A DNA stretch of 64,000 nt from Sporodiniella umbellata. Taxonomy: Eukaryota; Mucoromycota; Mucoromycetes; Mucorales; Rhizopodaceae. The stretch covers positions 1 through 64,000 of the forward strand of contig JAIXMR010000081.1 of assembly GCA_025677835.1 (NCBI GenBank). Direction: 5' to 3'. Positions 34,601 through 45,138 of the stretch are shown here, piece by piece (the first letter of the stretch is position 1; each line of letters starts with the position of its first letter). A model generated the notes under the pieces. That model searched no databases. It saw nothing but the letters and a program-made list of their open reading frames with translations, and had not been told where the DNA came from. The translations under genes and the position numbers were made by a program.

Positions 34601-36387
34601 TTATCCAACTAGTTCAAGATGCACAGGCTTCTCCTAAAGCGCCTATAGAACAACTTGCAGACAATATATCAAGTGTATTTGTTCCTATTGTAATCGCCAT
34701 TGCTATTGCTGTCTTCGTAGTTTGGGAAGTGGCTAGTGTAAAAAATATATACCCCGAAGAATGGGTGCCTGAGGGTGAAAGCAAAACCATCTTTTCTGTT
34801 ATGCTGGCTGTCTCTGTGCTTGTAATTGCATGCCCTTGTGGTTTAGGCTTAGCAAGTCCAACAGGTAAAACACGAAAAAAACGAAAATAGACGATACTTA
34901 ATATTTTTTTTTCTAAAAAAAAAAAAAAAATAGCGGTCATGGTAGGCACTGGTGTTGCTGCTCGCTATGGTGTGCTTGTCAAAGGAGGAGGATATGCTTT
35001 AGAAATGGCCAATCGTATTACTACTATAGCATTTGATAAAACAGGCACTTTAACTATGGGCAAACCTATTGTCACTCATAGTTGGGTTGACCCGACTGGA
35101 AACGAAGAGGACACCGCTCAAAGAATTGGTACCTGGAAGATTCTTGGGCGTGTGAGCTCAGCGAGCAACCATCCTTTATCCAAAGCTATCGAGAAAAAAG
35201 CGCGTTTTATTATCCATAGATTGAAGTCTGATCCAACAATGCCCAATAATGAATTGGTAAATCTAAATATAAGTCAAGAATTGGAGTTTGATGCAAACCA
35301 AGATGCTTTCGAAGGTGTGACTATTTCTCATGCCGAGGAAATACCTGGGCGTGGACTTCTTGCTACTATCACCTTGTCCTCAGATGTGTCTGACTGTCTT
35401 CCTGGAAGTTTGAAACAAAACAGGGCTATTAACGTTTACTTGGGCAATCAAGAGTGGATGAATGAAAATAACGCTCGATACCAAAACTCTAGACAGGCTG
35501 CTTCATGCAAGCAGCTTTTAAATGAATGGCAAGATTTGGGTCAATCTATCGTGCTCGTCTCTATTTCTCCTTTGGTTGGAGCAGATCAAGATTCTGAGTT
35601 GGACCGTCATCAAGATGGATGTAAAGATGCTTGTGCCTGTACTGTTTGCTACTGTAGCACAAGCGGAGTATGCTGTACTGCTTCTAAAACCATGATGCTT
35701 TCACAGTTAGCGATCGCTGACATACCACGACCTGAAGCGCCTGCATTGATCGCAGAGCTTAAAAAAAGAAATATTGAAGTATGGATGATAACAGGTGACA
35801 ATGAACGTACAGGTCGAGTCATTGGCGAAAAGCTAGGTATTTCTAGCAACTTTGTTTTAGCTGGCGTTAGACCAGAGCAGAAAGCAGACAAGATTCGTAA
35901 CCTACAGCGACGTGGAATTCGCGATAATGCAAATAAAGGAAAAAGAGGGTGGAAAAACAAAACGTCACCTGCAGTGGTAGCCATGATTGGTGACGGTATT
36001 AACGACTCTCCTGCACTGGCCCAAGCCGATGTTGGTGTCTCTGTGGGCTCTGCCACCGACATTGCTATTGAGGCAGCAAGTATCGTGTTGATAAAGAACA
36101 ATCTGATGGACTTGCTTACTATGTACGACATATCACGTACAGTTGTCCGCCGCATCCGTCTTAATTTCCTGTGGGCTTTTATTTATAATATTGTAGCTAT
36201 TCCCGTGGCAGCTGGTATTTTCTATCCAATTGTAGGAGAGGGTTTGCCACCCTATATCGCAGGGCTTGCTATGGTGGCCTCAAGTATTTCTGTAGTATGC
36301 TCCAGTTTATTATTAAGACTCTATAGAGCACCCAAGGTGGTCAAAGAAGCCCTTGAGATGGAATTATCCCGAAAAAAAAACGAATAA
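31685..36387 (+). CDS. CCC2: CCC2/ATP7-type copper-transporting P1B-ATPase with seven metal-binding domains
   Basis: Four exons (31685-31732, 31814-34331, 34385-34864, 34934-36387) give 1499 residues. Seven heavy-metal-associated domains occupy about residues 5-650, with cores GMTCDHC (about 12), GMTCSHC (104), GMTCGHC (196), GMTCQSC (299), GMTCSSC (409), the variant GMYCPQC (499) and GMTCSSC (588). The first core is split by intron 1. Then come the membrane helices, the actuator motif MITGESLPV, the copper-binding helix with ACPCGLGLASPT (about 1003), the phosphorylation site DKTGTL (about 1049) and GDGINDSPAL (about 1367). It pumps Cu(I) into the secretory pathway for cupro-enzymes such as the iron-uptake oxidase (family knowledge). 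The nucleotide-binding region carries a Cys-rich insertion at about 35620-35685, just before the conserved LAIAD hinge. Animal ATP7A/B have six such domains and yeast Ccc2 two. Confidence 0.96.
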
Positions 36388-36434
36388 AGACAAAGAGTGC
36401 CAAATAAAAAAACATAGTTTGTTTATTGTTATCA

Positions 36435-38450
36435 TTAAACTTTTATAAAGCTATTTCTTGAAACTCTTACATTGTCTAAATAAACGTCACTCACTGACTT
36501 GCAGCGTACGGTAATAATTCCCATAGAAGGTACATAGTTTCCAGGCATAATTTCAGTAGCGTCTGTGTAAAGATCATGCAAGCTATTGAGTTCACATATT
36601 CGATCTTCTTCCTCTACCACACTGTACTGCGGATAAACAAAAGACTGACCAAAGCCTGATATACGACACCAAGCTATCCTCTTACTTTCTTCATCTACTT
36701 TTTCTTTGAGTGAGTGCCCACTTGTACTCGCCAGCGAGAATTCCCTTGAGTCCACAAAGACCATTTTGATACCAATGTATTCGATTGTTTCAACGGCTCC
36801 GTTGTAGATCAAAAACGAGCTAAGGCCAATCTTGTCTAGCTGTGTATGAGGCATATCCAGATTGCAGTAATGACTGATACAGGCAGGTACGTGGGGTGTT
36901 TGATGCTTTGGTTTTGTCACTTCACATCTCCTAAAGCTTAGTTGTTTCAGTTTCGGACAGCATAAGCTCAGGTAAGAGAAAACGGTCTTATGGTGCTGTA
37001 CTCTCGATTGAATAAGTACAAGTGAAGAGAGAGAGAAGGTTCGAAGGGTGTCTAGCTGGGCAACGTCGCTGCAGAGAACTTGAATTTCTGCACCTACAAG
37101 CGATAGTTCTTGCAGTTGAGGCATGTTTTCTAGAAAGTTGTCTATCAAAAAGGGCGTGAAAGGGTACTGGTCCATTAAGCCCTTGGAAAGCGAAAGCTCA
37201 AGAGATACCAACTGACGACATTCGAATAAATTGTGTGTGACGCCTGTCCATTCTGGAGTCTGCTGCCAAACACGCAAACGCAAGAAGCGTAGCTGCTTCA
37301 GTCCAAACTCAGCAATGATCATTAAAAATTGACAAGATTCTATAGCCTGATATGTTTTAAAGTCAATATATAGATTCTGTATCGTACAACGTGGCGACTT
37401 TAGTTCTCTTGCGAGGTTTTTACTCAGCAACTGCGGTGCGTTTCTTCCTCCGATGGTGAGTGTTTTCATTTGACTCAAGTTCCGGATAAGGTTGACTAGA
37501 GATTGCTGCCACATCCATTTGGTACCAAATCGACTCGTAGCGAGCTGGTTTATTTTGAGGTCTTCCAAATAAGGATAATTGTCTTGAATGAACTCGAACC
37601 ACTTGATAGAATCCACATGGCCTTCGAGTGTCAACGACCTCAGTGTTGACTTGTTTACAAAGTTTGATAGAATATTGGACTCATATACAGCAGCTGGAGG
37701 CTCATGTCTTGAAGGATTGGAGCGAACCAGCTCTAGGGTATGAAGGTTGGGTAGCGCTATATGAATATGCTGTAAGAGCTTGCTAATATTTAACATTCTT
37801 CTGGTATTCTGATGGCCTTTAAAGAAAATATCTACAGTAAGGTGTTCTAGTGTGGGTATTTGGTATAAAAAAGAGGTCATGGCCTCCTCTGTCTGAGACG
37901 AATAACAATAGTCGATGTTTAAGTAGGTCAAGGATGATCCAAAGACAGACATAAAAGGAAAGTCCAAGAAGGTTGAATGGTGTATTGGGGCAAATTGTTT
38001 CATATGCTTCCATAGCTTCATCTGGGTGTTGATTTCAAGGTGTTTCCATTGGGACTTGTCAAACTCAAATATCTCCAGTTGCGGACACAAGTCGTTCAGT
38101 AACATGAGCTGCTTTTGATTGATTTCGATATTCTTGATATAGTAAGGGTCGTCTAGATCCTCTAAAAAGTCTATCGTCTCATTGTGCTGTATATCATTAT
38201 GAAGGTATAAAGCTTTAACAAAATGGCCATTGTGATATGTCTCTTTTAGACTTTTGGATAGACAAAGAGAGCTGAGAAATTTCTTGAATTGCGTGTCGGA
38301 ATAAATGTTTATCGTTCGATAAATAACTCTTTGAAAAGCACGATACCAAAGACGAGATACATAAAGGCAATTGTAACAGTCCTGTAATGGTAAATAGCCC
38401 GATATTTGGTACAAGAATTCTGCGGGAAGAAGTCTACTACTTAACTTCAT
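36435..38450 (-). CDS. F-box protein with leucine-rich repeats
   Basis: A single exon of 671 codons. The N-terminus is an F-box at residues about 6-45 (LLPAEFLYQISGYLPLQDC, then SRLWYRAFQRVIY). The rest has irregular leucine-rich repeats of about 25-30 residues (LEHLTVDIFF, LHTLELVRSN, LRSLTLEGH, LEDLKINQL, LQELSLVGAEI, LKQLSFRRCEV). Such proteins are substrate adaptors of SCF ubiquitin ligases: the F-box binds Skp1 and the repeats bind the target, which cannot be guessed here. The lack of introns is notable in this intron-rich window. Mucoralean genomes are known to carry large families of this type. The start ATG at 38450 lies directly before the F-box, and poly-A DNA upstream probably represents the leader. 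The 3' end is only about 47 bp from the convergent copper ATPase stop. Confidence 0.88.
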   Translation of the reverse strand: MKLSSRLLPAEFLYQISGYLPLQDCYNCLYVSRLWYRAFQRVIYRTINIYSDTQFKKFLSSLCLSKSLKETYHNGHFVKALYLHNDIQHNETIDFLEDLDDPYYIKNIEINQKQLMLLNDLCPQLEIFEFDKSQWKHLEINTQMKLWKHMKQFAPIHHSTFLDFPFMSVFGSSLTYLNIDYCYSSQTEEAMTSFLYQIPTLEHLTVDIFFKGHQNTRRMLNISKLLQHIHIALPNLHTLELVRSNPSRHEPPAAVYESNILSNFVNKSTLRSLTLEGHVDSIKWFEFIQDNYPYLEDLKINQLATSRFGTKWMWQQSLVNLIRNLSQMKTLTIGGRNAPQLLSKNLARELKSPRCTIQNLYIDFKTYQAIESCQFLMIIAEFGLKQLRFLRLRVWQQTPEWTGVTHNLFECRQLVSLELSLSKGLMDQYPFTPFLIDNFLENMPQLQELSLVGAEIQVLCSDVAQLDTLRTFSLSSLVLIQSRVQHHKTVFSYLSLCCPKLKQLSFRRCEVTKPKHQTPHVPACISHYCNLDMPHTQLDKIGLSSFLIYNGAVETIEYIGIKMVFVDSREFSLASTSGHSLKEKVDEESKRIAWCRISGFGQSFVYPQYSVVEEEDRICELNSLHDLYTDATEIMPGNYVPSMGIITVRCKSVSDVYLDNVRVSRNSFIKV

Positions 38451-39282
38451 AGAAGAAGCAAAAAAAAAAAAAAAAAAGAAAGATTAATAAGAAAAAAAAA
38501 AAAGATAGAAAGAAGGAGACGAAGAAAAGAAAGAGTGCGAAATACATATAAAAGGGGGTGAGGGAGGCTTTGCTTTTTGTGTATGCATGTGTGTGTCTAA
38601 TTTATTTTTGGTACTTTGGGAAAATTAAATGCCCGTAACCAAAAAATCAATTTCCCTTTCCAAAAAACGATTGTACCTTTACGCATGTCCTTATGAAATA
38701 AAAAATGACAGATTCAAATTCGCAAAACAAAAAGTGTCTTTTGTTTGGATTTAAAGCGATTAAAGCGAACCTTTTTTTTTTTAAGTAATATTGAACAGCT
38801 AATTTGTCTAATTTTGGACAATAGGCAATACAGTTGGGTATATCAAACAATTAGCAGTAAAAAGGAACATGCTGAAAATGTAGTGGGGAATAAAGGGAAG
38901 ATATAGCAGAAAGCAAACGGACTCTGAAAGGAACGACAGAGAGAAAAAGATGAGCTGTCAATGGGCTCTCCAAACTCCAAAGATAGTAGTAATCAGGAGT
39001 TCATCCAACCGGTAGCGAAGAAGAGCAGATGACTTCAATTATCGCCGAGAGGACAGCATGTTAAAAGGATTTTTGAATGAGACCTTTGCAAAACGATTGG
39101 TATAAGAAACAATGAGAAAAAGAGGAGGCAGTCAATGAAATCGCTAGATAGGCGGTATCCAGGGGCCATCCAGGAAGAAAATGTTTAAAATGTGTTTTTA
39201 AAACAAACAAAAAAAAATGGACGGGTGCCTAGAGCTTTTTAAGGTGAGGTTGTATTCATCAAATGCTAAAAAAAAAAAAAAA

Positions 39283-39314
<32 letters not shown>

Positions 39315-39967
39315 GCAATCAATACACCCACCGTATCAAGAGAAAAGCCTGGAATATCTTTTGAAATTTATAGCGTGTTGAAAAACAACGTGTAATATGC
39401 CAAATAAAGTGAAAAGAAAAAAAAAGGAAAAAAAATGTCAATACAGTTTTCATACAGTCAATATATCATTCAGAGCACATTACGATGTTAGTACGTTATG
39501 AGTATCATGGCCTCCTTATTGCGTGTTAAACCAAACACCTGTGTAGATACATTTTGTCTTATTTGAGTTTGGTTACAAGTAGTTTAATTGAAGAACAATA
39601 CGATGTGTTAAGAAAGTCCAGATAAATATAATTTTCTCCAAGGTTGTCATTGCAAATACTGTTTTGTTCGAGACAGTTAAAAGATTCCTTAGAAATAAAA
39701 GTTATCTGTTCTTGTGACAGCTATATTAAATTCTTGATTAATTAGGCAACATATATCTGATCTGAATGACATAATTTATTGAATCAACTGTAGAAATAGA
39801 GGTATACATATATTATATGGAACTAGCATGTAAGTCTAGTTACAAAGAAAGGGAGAGGGTGGGGGGAATTGTCTACGGCGGGGCTTTTTTTTTTTTTTGG
39901 GGGGGGGCTAAAAAAATAAATAATGAATGGGTATATAAACGAATACACACATATGCTCGAATAGGAC
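38451..39967. other. Spacer between the F-box gene and the unknown Ser/Lys-rich gene
   Basis: No gene is seen. The spacer holds a (GA)n run at 39283-39312, poly-A runs, and a G run near 39899-39907. It is long enough to hold the F-box promoter and the 3' UTR of the next minus-strand gene. Confidence 0.5.
39283..39312. repeat. (GA)n microsatellite
   Basis: GA dinucleotides directly following a poly-A run, interrupted once by AA. Confidence 0.85.
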
Positions 39968-41726
39968 CTAAGTCTCAACAGGCCTACTAGCACGCGATTT
40001 CATAAAGGAAGCCATTCTTTTGACAAAGTTGTGGTGAGATGGTTCCACTGGACTATAAAAGCCGTCGGTTTTTTTATAACTGAACATGGACTCACTATTG
40101 AAATCGTTTGCAGAGGATGTTTTTCGCACATATTTTGTCGACTTCTTTGCTTTGAGACCGCCACCAAGCTTTATAAATGCTGATTTGGATCTAGTCAGTC
40201 CAGGTCTATTTGAGCTTTCTGTGTTTTCTGCATCGTAGATTGATTGAAGGAGCTGTGAGCTTTTGCGTTTGTGTGCTGTTTTTTCCATGACAACCATTGA
40301 CCTTCTCTTTTTCTTTGTGAGTACCTTGGATTTCTTGTTACCATAGAGTGAGTTTTCTCTTATTGGCAAGATTTCCGGCGAGTTAGGAGGCTCAGGCAGC
40401 GGCTTGTCTCTGATGGAAACGATTTTAGGCTCAGGGTCTGTGTAAACCGGATTTGAATGTACACTGATGGGCTCTTGCTTTTTGTTTCCTGTTACCATGG
40501 CAGCCAGTTTGAGAAGGGAGTCTTTTCTAGATAAATCCCTGTCCCCAGAATCCATTCCAGATGGAGTAGAGGACAGCTTCTTTGACTGTGACGAGTAGTC
40601 ATCTATTGTACGGGACCTAGCTGGGGATTTTGATCGACTGTATTCTTGTCGGTGTTTCAAGGAGGACGATCGCTTGGGGACAGATTGTATGACTGTGGTC
40701 TGTTTTTGTCTTGGATCCTGATCCAAGTTTTTGTTCAATTGGGACTTGGCAAAAGAGTTATCGAATGCTATTTTTTCGAAAGCAGGAAGTAAACTAGTGA
40801 GCATATCCTGTGAGATACGGCGTTGCTCTTTGACTCTATGGTTGCTCTCAACATGGCTGCTCTTATTACTGCTGCTGCTGCCCTGGGAAACTTTAAAGGG
40901 CAATTCAGGTAATTTAGGCGCTGTATTAATTTTGATGTCCACTGCAAAATCCATGTCAAATAGGCTCATTATTTGATTTGCCAGGTTTTGAGACACGACG
41001 CTAGAAGTCAGACCTGTATCGCTTGTCCAGCTTAGTCTGTTCTTACTTCCACCAAAACTGCTCTTTCTTCTAGCTTGTTTGGCCACATCATCGCCAACTG
41101 CTGGGCTTGCAGGCAAAGGTTTATCCGATAAAGGAGATGAACCTCGTGCTTCTAGGGACTCGGCGGAAATTGTCATATTGGGCTGTGAGAAGATGGAGGA
41201 AGACGAGCCAGTGGATTGTGTTCTTTTGGAATCTTTGTCCTCATCTATCTCTGGTTGGTCTTCCCACAAGCTATCCTCCTTTGATGGTACCTCTTCTCTC
41301 TCGATAAAACTAGGTACGCTTGGCTTCGCTGCTCTAAAGGTCTCGATAGTTTGGGCATACTGTGCAAAAATCTCTTCAAGTCCTTCTTGTGTCATTTCTT
41401 CAAGTGACCTATCACAAAACAAAGCATTAGACGCTCTTTTTTCTTTTTTCTATTTTCTGTCAGCCTATTGCTTTTGTTTGGGTTATTTACTCTGGCGTAA
41501 AAAACTGCCAGCGAGTCATTTGCTGTAACCACTCAGGAGGTGTGTTGGAATAAACTCGTTCAAGCATATTTTTCACAATAGCCGTCTTTCTAAGCGAATG
41601 TAGGTCTGGTGGGGCAAAAGTGAGTTGCGCAAGCTTAAAATTAGATAAAGCTGCAAGCTGGATCGGGTTATATGGAATGGTGCTGCCCTTATCTAATAAA
41701 GCTGCCTTTTTTATCCGGACAGGCAT
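39968..41726 (-). CDS. Unknown Ser/Lys-rich, largely disordered protein
   Basis: Two exons, 41491-41726 and 39968-41408 (minus strand), give 558 residues; the junction restores FTP-E-SLEEMTQEGLEEI. I do not recognise the family. The first 110 residues look folded and could be a conserved domain (VRIKKAALLDKG, LSNFKLAQLTFAPPDLHSL, ERVYSNTPPEWLQQM, LEEIFAQYAQTIETF). The rest is rich in Ser, Lys, Arg and Pro, with candidate phosphorylation motifs (RKSSFGG, KRSSSLKHR, RKDSLLKLA) and basic patches (TKKKRRSMVV). The C-terminus (NFVKRMASFMKSRASRP) could form an amphipathic basic helix. No signal peptide or membrane segment is visible. The start at 41726 is the first ATG after the AT-rich leader; an upstream in-frame poly-Lys/Phe stretch is judged non-coding. 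Confidence 0.75.
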
Positions 41727-41955
41727 AATTTTAAAATTGAAAGAAAGAAAAGTAGAAAATAGCTCGGCGTAGAAAAAAATAAAATAAAATAAAAAAACAT
41801 GGTGACACATGCAATACAGAATAAGGCTCACGTTTTTTTTTTTTTTTGATGACACATTACTATTGCCATAATGATTTGCGTTTGAAATTGGATTTTGCTA
41901 AATCGGATTGAAATGTTTGCCTGGCCAATCAAAGTATCTCAATACATTACAATAT

Positions 41956-42252
41956 TTAAAAAACTTTTTTACGTGTAAAGAAAACAGGCTGGGCCATTAA
42001 TTTTTCATAGCCTCGATTTAGGATGGTAGAGCCTTGATCTTTGTACTGCCTCTTGGTTGCAAAAATAACCTCCCATTGTGTAAAAAAGTCGGGTGGTCTA
42101 GAATCATTAAACAAAAACAGAAAGACATCAAGTTTTTGGTAGGCTAGCATCTGTTCTATGCTCGTAGAGTGCAATATAAACCGGTAGCTCAAAAGATTTC
42201 TTATCACGCCACAACAAACCATGTCCTTGTCTTGTATGACTGACAGATGCAA
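41956..42252 (-). CDS. Hypothetical 98-residue ORF, doubtful
   Basis: The frame is open from ATG at 42252 to TAA at 41956. It contains protein-like stretches (RPPDFFTQWEVIFATKRQYK, GYEKLMAQPVFFTRKKVF), but no family, signal peptide or membrane helix is recognised and no supporting exon was found. It could be a terminal exon of a gene whose 5' part I could not find, or chance. It lies between the unknown Ser/Lys-rich gene and SAC1, both on the same strand. Confidence 0.25.
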   Translation of the reverse strand: MHLSVIQDKDMVCCGVIRNLLSYRFILHSTSIEQMLAYQKLDVFLFLFNDSRPPDFFTQWEVIFATKRQYKDQGSTILNRGYEKLMAQPVFFTRKKVF

Positions 42253-42541
42253 ATGACAAACATTGTACTTGCTCGTGTTGACACAGACACACAGTATGAA
42301 AATGCATTTGAGATTTGTACTAGGAGCATCTACCCGGCTCTACCTAGCCTTTTGAAGTAATTCGCACTCTAAAATTCCTCAGAGCTAAACACAGCCTTTA
42401 TTTACTCAGTGCACGCTTTGTATTGTCTTGGTTAGATGTACTTTAACGACACTGTTAGATCATAAAATCCTAACGAGACTCATGGGCTTGATTTTAGTCT
42501 GAGTTAAAGATTGCTCAGATTACAAGCCCTGCAAAAAATTG

Positions 42542-42581
<40 letters not shown>

Positions 42582-42792
42582 GCTAAGCTCTAGTACTATC
42601 AGCTGCTAGACCTTGTAATCTGAATTGTGTAATTTCGAGCTCTGTATTAAAGTGAGAGCATGATTAGATAACCTTTTGGAAGAAGAATTGTATTAGTAAA
42701 CTTTTTCTTTTTGTCTTAAGCCTTATCATATTTGTATATAACATTTCTACTGATTTATTTTGTTCAACAATACTCACTAGTATGTCTACTCT
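42253..42792. other. Spacer with inverted repeat flanking a 39-base poly-A tract
   Basis: A 12-base sequence at 42515-42526 (TCAGATTACAAG) recurs inverted at 42612-42623. Between them is a run of 39 A (42542-42580). No coding exon is seen. Confidence 0.6.
42542..42580. repeat. 39-base poly-A homopolymer
   Basis: Uninterrupted A residues, the longest homopolymer in the window; the exact length may be affected by sequencing. Confidence 0.9.
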
Positions 42793-45138
42793 CTAAGTCA
42801 TTTTCTTTATTGTTGGTAGCTCATAGCCCAGCTCTGTATCTTTTGAAAGATCTGTGCTGGTCACAAAGAAGCCAGTATCTTCTGTTCTAGCCAAAGGAAT
42901 GAGCTTGGGCCAATCAACAAACTCTCCTCCACGATGCTGAATAAACGACCCGCAATACAGAATAACGGCAAGAGACAGAGAAAGCAAAAAGATCCAAATC
43001 AGTGTGGAGCCAATCATCTGAGGATTACACAGTAAGACTAGAAAAGTGAGGAAAGCCAACACGAAATATACAGGCGTGTAGATGATAAAACCGCCATTTT
43101 TTCGAGGAGGGGCATCTAGCTTAACCCTGTAAAATCCCAATACAAGATCGATACCATCCTGCCGACTTCCATCTCTATAATTGTTCTTAAAATACCGAAC
43201 AATTGAGTTACAAAGGTCATTAAAAACGCCCCCGTAATTCCTTGTCCCAGTTCTAGACTCAATCAATTAGGCAAGTCACACATCGAGTCTTTTACCTTGT
43301 AAAGTCTGTCTTTAGGGCTTTAGTGCCTGAGTAAGATATACTTAGAGCATCTGCATTGTCTGCCCACACTGTCAACAAAGAAGGGTGAGCGACTGGTCAA
43401 ATATCTGTATGTAGTAAGGTGTTTATATTTACTATTTTTGAAAACATGTAAAAACTGATCATCGTTTTCAATCACCTCTAAAGACTGTAGAATACCAGCA
43501 AGTCTCAATTGTCTTGTCAGAACATGTCTTCCCAAAGCACTCTGAACGACGTTGGTTCTATCAAGACAATCCATACAATTTGTTCTAACAACGGATGTCT
43601 GTATTTGATCTAAGCAAGGTTTTGATGTCGAACGGTAGAAACAAAATCTAAAAAGCTTTTGAGCACAATACTTCTCTTCAGACTTTACTATGTACCCTTG
43701 CTTTAGTAGCTCGTCTTCCAATTGATCAATCAACACCTGGACCCGATTCCACCGCATTTTCTTACACTGGTAATGAAAATCAAAGTGTACATATTTTAGT
43801 TTTAAATTTCGAAGCTGGTCTACAATCGTTGAGTACAGATTGCCTATTGAGTATTCGTATCCTTTTTTGTTAACAAGATTGACCAAAACTTGAGGGCCGT
43901 AATAGCTGATTTGTTTTTCAAAGTGGGTGCGAGAAGCTTCAATGGTTTGAGATATGTCAGGATCAATCCATAGCTGGGGCGTATACCGCATATTAGGTAT
44001 TTGTCTCCAGAGAGCTGGTATCGATCCTCTTGTCTGAATGTAAGAGAAGCAGCTGAATTGGGTACTATTGAGCGACTCTTCATATAACAAAATCTGCTCT
44101 GTTTCCACAAAATTGGATGCATTGCCATACTGATCAAGGCCCCTCGAAAAGTAACGTGTACCTGCACGCTCACAGCTTCGTCGACTTATCAACGCAAAAG
44201 TGACTGGTTTGTGGTTTATTGCGGTGTTTTGAATGGATACAACTAGAGAAGCATGATGTCAAAAAAAAAAAGAAAAACATTATACTGTTGACCTACATCC
44301 TTGAATAACAGGCAACACAAATTCGCTAAACTAAGTTTTTTTTTTTTTTTTTTTTTTAGTAAAGCAGTATTTTTCGAATCAGTTTACTTCATTTCCTGCT
44401 TTGCTCGATTTGCAAGCCTCAATTGTTTTAGTGCAAAGATGTTTGTTCCAGAAAAACCGTTCATCTGCCTAAAAGATCTTTAATACTCTTTCTTTTTTTT
44501 TTTTTTTACCAAAGCTCCTTACATATCTCCAATCATTGATTTGGCTCGTTTCAAGCATCTCTGCTTGTCTTTGTATTGATAATGTTATGTTGTATTTATA
44601 GGAAAAGTAAAAATTGTTGTTGTTTAAGTGTTCATCGAGTAACGGGATGTAAAACTGTTTATCTTCCTGAGAAAAACTGCGTATCGGCAACAATTGAAAG
44701 CTGGTTGCTTGAAAAATCTCACTAGGAAGAGAGCCAACTTTTTTGCTATCTGTTATTACAATCATGCATTCACCTGTAATAAACAAAATCGTTAGCCACG
44801 CATTTTGGCTATCTATACTTGCCTTCGGATAGTTCAATAAAACCCAAGATTCCATGAACTGCAAATTGTTTTTCAATGCCGGATTTTTCAGCAGGTGCTA
44901 CGATTCAGGTTTTTTTTTTTTAGCTGAGGGGGGGGGCTTTTTTGTGATGCTAAATACCGTTCAATTGCAATTGTCCAGAATTTCTGTAAACTGTTAGAGT
45001 GTTGACGGATGACGAAGGTGCATTTTTGGAAGGTTCATAGAGTGGCGTAAAAAAATATGTATTTTTAGTGATACGCCTAAGAGGATTAGCTGATTTTTGT
45101 TAGGCGGTGTCTTACAGCTCAAGCTGCTCAAAGCCCAT
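42793..45138 (-). CDS. SAC1: SAC1-type phosphoinositide phosphatase
   Basis: Nine exons on the minus strand: 45116-45138, 44958-45076, 44823-44897, 44523-44773, 44388-44468, 44297-44330, 43433-44242, 43296-43368, 42793-43252. They give 641 residues, close to yeast Sac1 (623). The Sac domain shows ILGFIELSEGECMIVITDS, ERFFWNKHL, VLPVIQGFVS, LISRRSCERAGTRYFSRG, the catalytic CX5RT motif CMDCLDRTN (about residue 415) and WADNADALSISYSG with TKALKTDFTRTG. Two C-terminal membrane helices (VYFVLAFLTFLVLL and WIFLLSLSLAVILY) fit an ER/Golgi anchor. Sac1 dephosphorylates mainly PI4P. Very small 5' exons (23, 75 and 34 nt) were placed by homology and phase. Intron 44774-44822 starts with GC (GCAAGT). 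The start ATG at 45138 gives MGFEQLELR, a normal length for the family. Confidence 0.95.

Noticed and set aside
34865..34933. Premature stop in the copper ATPase after ASPTG
   Set aside because: The stop lies in a normal intron (GTAAAA ... ATAG); splicing restores LASPTAVMVGTG.
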